A stretch of DNA of 64,000 nt. Source: Elysia chlorotica (taxonomy: Eukaryota; Mollusca; Gastropoda; Plakobranchidae). Each line of letters starts with the position of its first letter. Position 1 is the stretch's first letter. A program made the translations under genes and the position numbers. Positions 52,863 to 64,000 of this stretch are shown here, piece by piece. The stretch covers positions 36,583 to 100,582 of the forward strand of contig RQTK01000668.1 of assembly GCA_003991915.1 (NCBI GenBank), read 5' to 3'. The notes beneath the pieces are model-generated. The model searched no databases, was not told where the DNA came from, and was given only the letters and a program-made list of their open reading frames with translations.

Positions 52863-53400
52863 CCAATGAGTGTGAAAATAGTGAAAGGTTTTACTGGTAC
52901 TGGTGCGTTTTAGAGTGTGTGGGTTGTGTTAGGTCTAACTAAGCTGGTTGTTCCCTTCTTTATACAGTGTACCTTAGTAAATACCAAGTCTTAACAGTGT
53001 TCATCGCCTTAATTTCAATACAGAAATTGAGTGAGCATACGCAATGCTAGCTCTTTGTATCAATAGCTGTGTTTGAGTTTGTTTTTACGGCACGTCAGCA
53101 CACGAGACAGGGTGGGGATGCCATGCCTCAGCTGTCTCAGCTGATCACATACCAAGGAGTGTGAAAATAGTGTAAGGTTTTACTGGTATTGTTAGGATTT
53201 AGAGTGTGTGGGTTGGTATAGGCCTAACTAAGCTGGCTGCTCCCTTCTTTATACAGTGTACCTTAGTAAATACCCAGCCTTAACAGTGTTCGATCGCCTT
53301 AATTTCAATACAAACATTGAGTGAGCACACTTCATGCTACTCTCTGTATCAATAGCTGTGTTTGAGTTTGTTTTTACGGCACGCCAGCACGGTAACGGCT
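52800..53400. repeat. ~290-bp tandem duplication with SINE pieces
   Basis: Two copies, about 52810-53090 and 53091-53390, share GAGTGTGAAAATAGTG and TTTATACAGTGTACCTTAGTAAATACC. Each begins with the same SINE body fragment (CACGAGACAGGG.GGGGAT.CCATG), so the duplication postdates the SINE. Confidence 0.85.
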
Positions 53401-54160
53401 ATATTGTGACCATGATGTTCTAGGCCAGTTAATGCATCTTACTATACTTGTAGCAACGGTGACCCCTTTATCTCTCTGAATAGTAAAAGCATAAAATTTG
53501 TGCGTAAAACAGGTTGGTTAAAAGTAAAAGATATGTAAAGTAGTTTAAAAGATCGACGTGTAGGATTATCACAGTTACATTTTATTATATACACCAATGT
53601 CCTTCAGGTACCTAAGTACACTAGCTCCCCGTATCAACAGCACTGTGAGTGTAAAGTCCAAAGTATCAGATGAGAGACTGTAGATTTAGTGAGATGTTTC
53701 ACGAGCATACCTCACAGAGCTACTGATACGAGCAGCTAGCGTGATGTGTAATCACTCTATTTGATGAATTTCCTAATTTAAATCAATAGGCGATTACCTA
53801 ATATTTAGACAAGAGTTTTTAACAAAGTTACGTTTACAGAAAAAGAAAACTACCGCCTCAACTATCTCGACGTACATACGCAAAATCTGCAGCGTGAAAG
53901 CCATCACTATTCCACAGGCTCTAGTCAGACAATGGCCGCGGGACCCAACAGTTTGTCGTCATGTGTCACAGTGGTGGTTGGTCATCATGATTGTGTAGTT
54001 CTTGTGTGATATGGCCACATTGACCATCTGGAGTGATTCTTGTTTCTTAACATTATCATTGAATCAGTATACAACAATGTCGCCCTTTTTGTAGATACAT
54101 TTAAATTTATAATTCATGTTATGTATGCGGATAAGGTACAAAAAACTCTTTTAACTCTTT
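53401..54160. other. downstream of sulfatase, nothing recognised
   Basis: AT-rich sequence without gene or clear repeat. Confidence 0.5.
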
Positions 54161-54166
54161 CTTTTA

Positions 54167-54835
54167 AATAAAATAGCCCCGGAGTTGATCACTTTGTTTC
54201 AAATATTTTGGCAAACAGAAGGTAAAAGAGAATTATAATGTTTAACAAAGCATTAATCTGTGTCCCTGTAGAGGCACATGCAACTGGCAGCCTAGTGTTG
54301 CTGTACTTTTGAAAGGACAATTATCAACCAGCAAATACCAATGTTCTTAAATTGTCTGTGTATTTTGCAGAGTTTCATTTAATGTTCGCTCGAAAAGGCG
54401 TAGATGTTTATATCTTATTACGACAAAAGGTGCGTTGTTGCGTCTTCCAACTTGCAATTTTTAGTCTCATTTTACAAATATAATGAAGATTAACGATACA
54501 TTCCGTAGATTTTATATCTTATTCGTAATTTTTAAAACAATCTGTCGTGTGGCCAAACTCTCTAACCCACATTGAATCCTGTTACACACTACAATACTCG
54601 GGGTCTAAAGTTAAATGTTCGGAACTTGTATGCCTTCATATTCGCATTTTAAAGGTGTATGCTCATCGCAAAATTTCACTAACGAACCCTAATGGTTGGA
54701 TTTGTAGGGAAAAAGGACACTGCATTTTAGTGACTGTAGTAATCTACTTTGATGTAAAACTGACACTCAATATATTGTTTATTTGCCTACACAATTGTTT
54801 GAAAAATTAATTCGCTAAATCATTGCTAAAATAAA
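54167..54835 (+). terminator. candidate polyadenylation signals of the sulfatase
   Basis: AATAAA at 54167 and 54830 follow the stop codon by 1.5 and 2.2 kb. No nearer AATAAA was noted. Confidence 0.3.
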
Positions 54836-54879
54836 GCACTGGTATTCAAGAAATTAATATTGAATGTGGTTTTTTTTTT

Positions 54880-57070
54880 CACTAATTTAATTTTCATTGT
54901 TTATATACAAATAATTTTATGTATTTGTGTATTCATTGCCTCATAAAATGAAAGCAAAATTTCAAAAGAAAACAAATAACAACAAATACCCTTTTGAAAT
55001 GTATGAATTTTCTCTATTAACTTATATATATATATTATATTTGATCCTTTTCATTATTCCATGTCTGTTTGTTTTTAAGCAAAATTTCAAAAGAAAACAA
55101 ATAATAAATAATATACCCTTTTGAAATGTAATGAATTTTCTCTATTTTCATTATTCCATGTCTGTTCGTTTTTCACTTGTGACATTTTCATTGTTTTTCA
55201 TTGCTTTTACACAAATAATTTTTTATTCGCGTATCCATTTTCTAATTCTCACAAAATGAAAGCAAATTTCAACAGAAACCAACTAAATAATAACAAACGC
55301 CATTTTGAATAAGACTTCTTTAATAACTATATAAATACATACAATGTAAATGGATACAACAGGTAATTAACATTGTAAAGAATATACAGCACTAAAGAAA
55401 TATTTGTTAGGTTTGTTTAACATACATTTCATCAATCACGAAAAGCAAATTTATAATTGTAATTATCTTTTCAAAGCATATTGCAAAACATTTAAATTGG
55501 ACTGATCACTTAATTAGTTAATACAACAGGAAAATCATCATGCAACCATATTTAGCATTACGAAACTTGAAATTCTATAAACATGTTTCGCTGTACATTC
55601 AATCCGAAGATACACAATTAGCTAGGATTCTGCAAAAATTATATAGGCTAATCATGTTTTCATTGTTATACAGAGCAAGATAAGATAAAGAATGAAAAGG
55701 ATAATTATATACGTCCCAGATAATTAATTCTATGTAAAATCTATTTTTTTGAAAGCCAATTAGCCAATCGTCTTATCTCATCGCTAAACATGCATGGCAT
55801 ATTGGTTTCTGAATTGTTTTCTTTTGTTTTGGTCTGGGTTTGATACAGATTTCTTGACAAACCAAAATAATATGTACGCTTCTGTTAGGCAGGTTGAGCT
55901 GAAAAGACCCCATATAACCATAGGGATGATTCAATAAGATATTTTACAATAAAGTTGCCTAATAACAGCTGTTTCTTGCAAATCTTAAATCAACCACTGT
56001 TGTTTTAGAGTTAGATCTGTTTTACAGGTGGGTGTAGGTAATTAAAATTGTAGTGATTGTTGAGAAAAAAGTTTGAAAGGTTTTTTTATCCTTTGAAGTG
56101 GACCAGCATGTGTCTGTACATGTGTGTGTCTGTGTGTGTCTCTGTGTCTGTATGTCTGTGTGTATGTCAATGTGTGTGTGCGTCTGCGTGTGGGTATGTG
56201 TATGTGTGTGTCTGTGTGTGTTTATCTGTGTGTGTGTCAGTGTCTGTGTACGTGTCTGTATGTGTCTGTGTCTGTGTGTGTCTGCGTTTGTCTGTGTGTA
56301 GTATCTGTGTGCGTGTGTCAATGTGTGTGTGTGTGTCTGTGTGTTTGCATGTCGGTGTCTGTGTCTGTCTCTGTGTGTTTCGTTAGTTTTACAGAGTATT
56401 TATTTGCGTATTATTCTCATAAAATGTGAATCCATAAACAGGAAACAAATTATAACAAACGCCCTTCAGAAGACTTCTTTAATAACTATATGAATACACA
56501 GAAGGCAAATGGATACAACAGGTAAAGTTTTTTTTAAACACATTTTATCATGAAATCAGAAGCAAAATTATAATTGTAATTTTCTTTTAAAAAAATATCC
56601 AAATTTTTACTGTACAGATCACTTAATAAAATAGGAAAATCATCATGCAACCAAAGTTAACATCAAGAAACTTTTAGCTGTACGTTCAATCAGTCTAATC
56701 ATGTTTTTGTGGATATACATGGTAAGGTAAAATAAAGGATGAAAAAGATATACACGTATGTAAAATATACTTGTAAAACAGTCATTTAGCCAATCATCTT
56801 ATCTCATCAGTAAATAGTCATGGGGTATTGGTTCCTGAATTGGTCTCTTGTTTTTGTCTTTGATATAGATTTCTTGACAAACCAAAATAATTAAAGAAAC
56901 TAATCAACCATCATCATGGGTTCGAATCCCTGCATATAACCATAGAGATAATTCAACGTTCGATTTTAGAATTAAGTTGACCCATTAACTATTGTATCTT
57001 GCAAATCTAGTACAGCCACTTGTTTTTTTTACACTTAGATCTGTTTTACAGGTAAACACAGCAATTGTTA
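54880..57070. repeat. nested local duplications
   Basis: Blocks at about 55300-56030 and 56460-57050 share GACTTCTTTAATAACTATAT, ATGGATACAACAGGT, GGAAAATCATCATGCAACCA and GATTTCTTGACAAACCAAAATAAT. Shorter repeats with AAAATTTCAAAAGAAAACAAAT lie at about 54950 and 55080. Unit about 1.1 kb including the TG array. Confidence 0.8.
56110..56385. repeat. TGTGTCTG-type microsatellite
   Basis: TG/TCTG repeats giving C/V-rich open frames. Confidence 0.9.
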
Positions 57071-57250
57071 ACAACAAAAAAGTTTATTATTTAAAGTTTG
57101 CCAAGGGAATAAAGCCGAAAGGTTTACGACCTTTGTTGGAATTGGACCTTGCTGTATTTATATTTTACTTAACGATCATAATAAATCACTACAAGACCAA
57201 ATACATCGTGTTTGATTGCAGGAGGAATGAGAACAAAGCTGTATTCTGTC

Positions 57251-57404
57251 GGTTGGTTGGGTTAGTTTAACGTCCAACAGCAGCACTATAAAGGCTATAT
57301 TGTGGACGGACCCCAAGACGGACGTCTGACAATTGCATGTGCTGCCACACACGAGACAGGGCGGGGATACCATGACCCCTTGTCTCAGCCGGTCACATTA
57401 TGCT
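57251..57404 (-). mobile_element. tRNA-derived SINE, copy 14 (head missing)
   Basis: Body and tail on the minus strand, AGTTTAACGTCCAACAGCAG to GTCTCAGCCGGTCACATTA. Confidence 0.85.
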
Positions 57405-58070
57405 GTATTTTGTCAATACATGCTTACATTTAAAATATAAGCAATGAGGGGACTGACTTCAGGTACAGCAGCAGAATGTAATTAGGAACTTCAAGAAAAA
57501 AATATTCACCTTAAAATAATGTGCAAAGAGTAATTTGGTCTTCCTCATTTACTCTATTAATGTACGCTCGTATATATTCTTTTACTTCTTATGTACGTAT
57601 TTATTTATTTATCTTTGGAATTATAACTAGACTTGTCATAAAACGGAAAGCAATCGTAAAAGAGTTACAGATATGACACTGAAAAGCTCTAAGTCTAATA
57701 ATAAACTGCCTTGAATTACAAATCAACATATAAAACAAACAGATTGTAATCAATGTGCAGCAGCATGGAAATTCTTTTAGCGCCAAACATACTTTAAATG
57801 ATTATGAAACTGGGAGCACAGCGGAATTATGCTTTGGCATTTCTTGTTCAAGCGGTCCTTCCAAAAATGTATTTATTATTAGATTGATAGTGATACAAGG
57901 TATCAATAATATACCACCCAAAGAAAGGAAGAAAGAATGTAATTTACTATTACTAATTACCATTTTACCACAGATTAACAAGACTTAGTATCTACAAACT
58001 CTTTCGGCGTGCATCAGTCTAAAAAAAAATCAAATGATGTATACCGAAGAAATAAGGGCAGGGCAATAGG
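57405..58070. other. AT-rich, nothing recognised
   Basis: Short open frames without domain or splice context. Confidence 0.5.
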
Positions 58071-58078
58071 TTGCCACA

Positions 58079-58085
58079 AGAGAGA

Positions 58086-58129
<44 letters not shown>

Positions 58130-58155
58130 AAGAGAGAGAGAGAGGGAGAGAGGGA
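58079..58155. repeat. (GA)n microsatellite
   Basis: GA repeats. Confidence 0.95.
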
Positions 58156-58195
58156 CTACGATTCATTAAGTGACAGACAAGGACATATACAAAGT

Positions 58196-58330
58196 TAAAG
58201 TTGGTTTATAAATGTCCAACATTTGCAGCAAGGCTTGTAGACAGGTCCCAAAGATAACGTCTGACAGTTTTACGTGCTGCCACACAGAGACAGTGCGGAG
58301 ATTACACTGACAGCGACCCAACCAGATTGG
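58196..58330 (-). mobile_element. tRNA-derived SINE, copy 15 (degraded)
   Basis: Recognisable by AACGTCTGACAGTTTTACGT, GCTGCCACACAGAGACAG and ACAGCGACCCAACCAG. Confidence 0.65.
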
Positions 58331-58439
58331 GATGAAGACACGCATTTACATTTTAAACTATCTTGGTTTTCAAACTAGCGACCCATCGATTGGAAGACCA
58401 AGGCCAACGCTCTATTCTTGCAAGCCTCCCCATGGATAC

Positions 58440-59715
58440 AAAGAGATACGAAGAACGACACAAAAAGACACCAAAAGAGAAAAAATTACGAGTTCGTTTT
58501 TCGATTTACAAAAACCATATATGTCTATTAAAATAAATCCGAAATAAACATGAAACAAAACTAACATCTTTTGTCTTTCCATTTTGACAGGACCAGCCAC
58601 ATCTATATATAACAATTGATGTCTCAACTGCTTCATCCATGACAGAACAAACCTTGAGACAAAAAGTACTAAATTGCCCAGCAAGATGACAACACTGTAA
58701 TAAGCAAATGCATAGGCTAAACTACAGATGATGTGAAACCTACCAAACTGAACGATATATTTATGCTTGGGAATTAAAGCTACAAATTGGACAAAGACAT
58801 GAGAAACATTCTGTAATTTGTTTAAAATTAGTACTAATTTTTCCCTAAGAGTTTAAAAAATGTGTTGGAGATAACACTTATCTAACTTTAAAATTATTTT
58901 ATCAGGCGCATCTCTTCGATTTCACTGTTGTACCAGCGTGAGGTTGAGTGCAGTTAGTGAAGTGCAGGTTAGTGAATCAGTTGGCATGCGATTAAAATAA
59001 AAACAAAAAAGCATGCGACACAGATACAACAGTGAAATGTTTTTAATAGATGCACGCAGTTACTTGCAATGAGAGATATTTCTCTTTACAAACGGACTGT
59101 AAAATTGGATCAGATTTACGAATATTATTGTTCCCGATTTAAAAATCCAAGCTTATAGAATGACATCGGGTCCTCTTCAACGCAACATTTCTATACTAGC
59201 CGCACCAATTGAAAATGCAAAAAGAAAAGTTAATTTGAACGATTTGGTCTCATTCACCTTTGTGAAAACTTTAAACGTTCAGATTAAAAATTGATTACAA
59301 AAGAAGACAATTCTCCAAAACATTACATAAGCTTGAACAGAAAATGACAGTATGCAAAATTCAGAATGCTAGACAACCGGGACTTGATGAAACTATCCAC
59401 ATTTACATTTTATTACTTCAAACCAATTTTGTCTACAAACTCCAAAACCAAGGAGTGCCTGTTAAAACAGTTTAAAAAATCAAATTTTACTTCAAGGCTT
59501 CGCGATTTTGGGGGATTTAAAGAAGTCAAAATTTGTATGGGGCTGTATCAAATCATATCCTCAAATGCAACTCTCAGCGTACCATTTATTAACCTGACAA
59601 CAAACACTAGGCAAACTGTTTTATTACTGCTATGCACACAATGTCCACGACACCAGTTCAAAAATCCCATTTAATGATTTCTTATAAATGTACGCATGGT
59701 AGTCTCATCCTAATC
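58440..59715. other. AT-rich, nothing recognised
   Basis: A 102-codon open frame at 59366-59674 has no recognisable features. Confidence 0.5.
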
Positions 59716-59719
59716 ACAC

Positions 59720-59721
59720 TT

Positions 59722-59754
<33 letters not shown>

Positions 59755-59775
59755 GAGGGGGAGAGAGGGAGGGTG
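59720..59775. repeat. GA/GACA microsatellite
   Basis: Short array abutting SINE copy 16. Confidence 0.9.
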
Positions 59776-59782
59776 GCGATAG

Positions 59783-60012
59783 AGTTGAGTTGGTTGAACG
59801 TCCAAATTCAGTACTATGTAGGGTATTCTGCGGACGGGCCCCAAGACTGACAGTCTTGACAATTTTATGTGCTGACACACACGACATCGGGCGGCAACCC
59901 TTGTCTCAGAGGGTCACATTATACCGATACCCACACGAGTTATTTCGCCGATTGTAGGAATCGAACCTCGGATCTCCCGATCTGGAAACTAACGCTTTAC
60001 TAATGGCTAAAA
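59783..60012 (-). mobile_element. tRNA-derived SINE, copy 16 (second head type)
   Basis: Complete length on the minus strand. The head (GTTAGTTTCCAGATCGGGAG, GAGGTTCGATTCC) differs from the common type and matches copy 7 in layout. Confidence 0.8.
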
Positions 60013-61130
60013 TTTCAATGTCCTTCATAATCGGTCAAGTTTGAACTCGCAAAAAAAGTTAGCATAGCTAATCCTGCAACTATAAAACCGTCCTAGAAGT
60101 TATATAAAGTCATATTTCATTCAATATGTCAATAAATTTTAGGGTATAAAAAAATTCAGGATTTACGCTATTATCCGAATCCTTTCCAGGGAATATGTCG
60201 TATATTGGTTTAAGAGATCTAGAGTATTTTGATAAACAATATGTTAAGTAGGCCCTACCAACTTATAATTATGATTCGTCCAAGTCTCTCAAATCAAAAA
60301 ATGCATCTAATCCTTCGGACACGTGTAACTGCACTTTCACTCGACATTGTCACAAACTTCTATAAAATAAATTTCTGCTACTGGCTGACTTGTCCAAAGT
60401 GGATGTCTCATCCAAGCTGGAGAGCGTGTCTGTTCTGAAGGCTGTTTGTATTGTGGAGCAGCGAACTTGACATGATCCATCATTTATACCTGGCAAAAAT
60501 GTTTTATAAAATTAATTACTGTAGTTGCTTTATCGTGAAACTTTGAAAAGCACTTTAGTACTTTAGGGTTAGCTCCATTTATCATTATGCGACCATTATT
60601 CTTGGGCCATCACTAAAGGCCAGGGAGAAACTACAAACTGTAAAGTTATATTATTGATTTAATCATTGGAACCACCGTATCATATTTGTTTTATTATGAT
60701 TTTTTAATTTTAAGCGAACCAAATTCAGAAATAAACCTACAACCACTTGATTGTGTGTAGGTTATTTGTATTAAGCTAAAAATATTAATGCCTACTTTTA
60801 TACAGAAAAAAATAAAATTATATATATAAACTAAATCATTTAGCTTTTGATAATGCCAAATTCAGTATTTGCAATTTGCCAAAAATCAAACAATGTGTTT
60901 AAAATTGTGTTTGTGCTCCGATTTGCGAGATTGAAAAAAAAAGAGCAAAGTATGGAAAAGTGGAATATGCAGAAAAAAATGGATGAAAGAAAAAAAAGAT
61001 AGAAAAAGATAAAGAGAAAACGTGAGAGAAAAGAGAAGGATTGGAAGAGAGAGATAGAAAGAGAACAAGCAAGGGAGACAGAGTAAAAAACCAAAAGGCA
61101 AATAACTAATACCAATCTTTTATCAGGAGA
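60013..61130. other. AT-rich, nothing recognised
   Basis: A purine-rich patch at 60940-61085; no gene signal. Confidence 0.5.
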
Positions 61131-61177
61131 AATCCTATCATCACTTTTTGTGGCTTCACTGCAGCTCCTGCATTTAT

Positions 61178-61258
61178 TTACTGGACTTGAAAATTGGGTG
61201 TCGGATTTTCCTCTTGAAATGCACTACATTTCGAGGCATGCCGACGCTGTCTTGACTC
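61178..61258 (-). CDS. candidate last exon of a minus-strand gene
   Basis: 81 bases on the minus strand after an acceptor-like ACACAACCAG, phase 0, encoding ESRQRRHASKCSAFQEENPT... and a stop. It is less AT-rich than its surroundings and joins in phase with 62038-62107. It could be the cytoplasmic tail of an unseen protein. No family recognised; may be chance. Confidence 0.25.
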   Translation of the reverse strand, partial: ESRQRRHASKCSAFQEENPTPNFQVQ

Positions 61259-61424
61259 CTGGTTGTGTAAATATCAAAATAAAAACGCCTTGGTAAAGAA
61301 AAACAGAAGCAATACATAGAATGATCTTTACAACATACTATTCAACATTTAATTGTTTATAGATGAAAAAGGAAATTACGTCCTAAAGGTTTTTCAAAGA
61401 ATTCTATCTATACCGAGATGGGAG

Positions 61425-61505
61425 CTTTAGATACGATTCGAACTGCGGATCGCCGGCTTTAAGAAGCCAACTAAGATTCCGGTCTTGGCACTTTCCAAGA
61501 TTCCA
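61425..61505 (-). mobile_element. possible tRNA-derived SINE head
   Basis: The minus strand shows GTTGGCTTCTTAAAGCCGGC and B-box-like CAGTTCGAATC. No shared body seen. Confidence 0.3.
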
Positions 61506-61621
61506 GTAGAGGATAAGGTTGGATTTTAAGTCATACCTTAGCAGTTATTTTTTTTTTAAGACAAAGACCCGCTTACATTATGCCAACACCAACACTATCA
61601 GTAAGGAAGAACTTCCTGCTG

Positions 61622-61790
61622 GGTTTGAGTTGGTTTTAACGTCCAACATCAGCACTATATAGGCTATATTGTGGACAAGCCCCAAGACGGACGTCTGACA
61701 ATTGTTTATGTGCTGCCACACACGAGACAGGGCGGGGATACCATGACTCCTGTCTCAGCCGGACTCCCTACTGGGCGACAACGTTTATTA
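61622..61790 (-). mobile_element. tRNA-derived SINE, copy 17 (head missing)
   Basis: Well-conserved body and tail on the minus strand, ending abruptly after GTCTCAGCCGG. Confidence 0.9.
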
Positions 61791-62037
61791 TTGGCGCCAG
61801 ACAGTCACCCCTATCTCCAGGTTATAGTTAATGACATAAAAAAGTAAAATCTTGTGCAACTTGTACAATTTATGGAACAATAATTATTTTGCTTGTCGTA
61901 TAGGATTCTTAACTTTTTTTAAACGCCTGCCCCCAACAAAAAAGTATTTATAAGAGCATATAATTCAAATTTTTTAGCAGCATGGAATCAAATCTAGAGA
62001 TTTTCAAAAATATTCACCTGCAATATAGTAATGATAC

Positions 62038-62107
62038 CTGATCATACACATCTGTGTGTCTCTCCTGAGGGATAAAAGATGGATCTCTTGGTGAAACAAA
62101 CAAGCTG
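62038..62107 (-). CDS. candidate penultimate exon of a minus-strand gene
   Basis: Minus-strand acceptor CCACTAG, donor GTATCA, phase 2 in and 0 out, encoding SLFVSPRDPSFIPQERHTDV-YDQ. A related sequence lies in the tandem copy at about 63200-63290, where the same frame has a stop. Weak evidence. Confidence 0.25.
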
Positions 62108-62755
62108 CTAGTGGAATGCACGTCCCTGGTTGTCAATAGGATTTCTGTACACAATGCTCAGTTCAGCTTTCTGTCCATTAGCAAAGTAAAAAAATTAGCG
62201 GATACTAAGAATTAAATCGTTTCCTGTACTATGATATCTTGAGCTGTACTCTTTACACTTCAAGTAACAATCATCCTGTTTTTAATACTTTTATATATTG
62301 TGCTGTATTCTTTATACATTCTATATAATTGTAAAATAAAATAGTCACAAATTGAAATAATAGTTTTGGAAAATTGAAAGAAACAAGATACAGCTATAAA
62401 TGACATATCTGTCCGATTTTGAATACTAGAAGCTAAAATAATTATACTCATTTAGGAAAAAATGCTTGTGGGCTGCCATTCGGTAAGCACCCGTTCCAAC
62501 CTCTCCAATCGGTTGTCATTTGGTAAGTACTGTCTGGTTCAAGGCTGGTCATGGAGGAAAGAGATGAACATGTCACGTGTCACAGGGGAACGCTACTGAA
62601 GCTTAACACTGACATGGTTTTTACAAAAATTGACAGGTACATTTTTTATATTTATAAGAACAAAGGCCATTATTGACAGGAAGATTTTTTGTATATTAAT
62701 AAAAACAAAAGCTATAATCCTGGTACTGGGAACTTCTACAGTTCTATTGTTCTTG

Positions 62756-63012
62756 CTCAGCGTTAAACGTCAGCACCATAAAGGCTCTATTGCGGACAGG
62801 CCTTGGGAATACTGTTTGACAAGTTAACGTGCTGTCACACAGAGACAGGGCGGGGATACCACGATTCTGTCTCAGTCACATTTTACTGACACCGCTGACG
62901 CCAACTTCATCATTAGAAGACAAAGACTGACAAGCATTTTTAATGAAGATTATCGGTTTCGAATCCAGGAACTTCTGATTGGGAAACACGTGTTCCATCA
63001 TTTGCACCAGAT
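62756..63012 (-). mobile_element. tRNA-derived SINE, copy 18 (second head type, degraded)
   Basis: Tail and body match (GCTGTCACACAGAGACAGGG). The head on the minus strand (ACACGTGTTTCCCAATCAGA, GGATTCGAAACC) is of the second type. Confidence 0.65.
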
Positions 63013-64000
63013 AACCACCCTTTTTTCCAGATGATATATTTGACAATACAGTGATAAATATAAAAGAGTAGGATGTTATGACACACCAGGTATTTTTTGA
63101 ACAATTGTAAATTATTTTTCTTGTAAAGGTACCGGTACAGGATTTTAAACTTTTTGAAACAACTAAAGTGTTTGAAGAAAATGTAATAGAAAAAATATAT
63201 CCACCTTTGACTTGTCTTAGATAATCCATACTTCTACGTGGTTCTTCTGAGTGATGAAGTTGGATCTCTTGGTGAAACAAATGATGGCGCTAGTTGGATC
63301 ACATATCTGGTTATCAGGTGGATACAATTATGTTAGCAAAGGTCACTTCAGTTTGTTTTCACTATTGCCATCAAAACCATTGGGATCATAAGCAAAAAAA
63401 ACAACATTTTAGCTGAGACTAAGAATAGAACTGGTGGGGGAGGGGGATAGAATGAGCTAGCTGCATATTATACTACGACATCTTGTTGTGCTGTACTCTT
63501 CCTACTTGCAAGTCAGCTGTGCATTTTTAAAACAATAAATTAATTGTCTCGTAAAAAAATTGATCTACTAGTTGAAAATTAAATATATACATACATGTAA
63601 ATATTTAGCGAGGGTGCATGAGCTAAACACTAAGAGTTAAAATATAATATATCTTTAGGAAAACAATACTTGTAGGTTGTCATTTGGTAAGTACTTGTTC
63701 TAGGCTCAAAAGTAGATTGTCCTTCTGTATAAATTGACTGGTTCAAGGCTGGCCTGGAGAAATGAGATAAACATACCAGCCTTGTTTCATGAGAATGGAG
63801 TGATATGTAAAAATATAAAATAGCAGGGCAACGACACCCACAGAATTCTTTTTAAACAAATTAATTATGAACTTTTTGAAACAACTCCCACAGAATACAA
63901 AGAAGTAAAAAAAGTACACCATTTAAGTTAAATCATTAAAGCTAAGGTTTTATAAAATGTATCTACTTGCAAAATAATATCTTACCTAATCCATACTTCT

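Larger units (their letters stand above)
62000..64000. repeat. tandemly duplicated block running off the window
   Basis: Copy 1 is about 62000-63195 (carrying SINE copy 18) and copy 2 about 63196-63975. A third begins at the window end (AATCCATACTTCT as at 63220). Shared marks: GATCTCTTGGTGAAACAAA, GAGACTAAGAAT-like, GTCATTTGGTAAGTACT, ACTTTTTGAAACAACT. Confidence 0.8.

Noticed and set aside
56057-56429. C/V-rich open frames resembling a small cysteine-rich protein
   Set aside because: Translation of a TG/TCTG microsatellite.

Overview
The window is metazoan nuclear DNA: GC-rich, evenly spaced coding exons with GT..AG introns, separated by AT-rich, repeat-packed introns and intergenic DNA. 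A tRNA-derived SINE with about 19 copies, LINE fragments, long GA/CT microsatellites and many minisatellites suggest a lophotrochozoan, probably a gastropod mollusc. The species cannot be fixed from the sequence. Three assembly gaps (11261-11318, 24385-24564, 47329-47984) lie beside C-tracts.

Three plus-strand genes were rebuilt exon by exon; splice sites and phases agree except at two stated holes. (1) 3583-12333, gene A: nine coding exons, 363 codons, a secreted or GPI-anchored protein of three six-cysteine modules. Each module is an alpha exon (C-x10-C...C) plus a beta exon (C-x7 to 13-C...C). (2) 18863-26828, gene B: a diverged tandem paralogue with a clear signal peptide and GPI-type tail. 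One expected beta exon is not visible; a 30-bp minisatellite lies in that intron. (3) 35047-52661: an arylsulfatase B-like sulfatase, 13 visible coding exons plus at least one that probably lies in the 656-bp gap. A weak candidate for the 3' end of a minus-strand gene lies at 61178-62107.

Between genes: 1-3582 holds a SINE and CT tracts; 12334-18862 holds AT-rich DNA, SINEs and a GATAA pentamer array; 26829-35046 holds a four-copy repeat of about 350 bp, a LINE fragment, SINEs and a fold-back structure; 52662-64000 holds SINE pieces and several local duplications.

The most unusual pattern is that many tandem arrays are built on exon-intron boundaries. At several exons of all three genes the last or first 10-75 coding bases, the splice site and adjacent intron are repeated 2 to about 50 times, leaving copies of the splice site inside the intron. 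One case is a 95-bp perfect copy of part of gene A exon 5, which could act as a frame-shifting extra exon.
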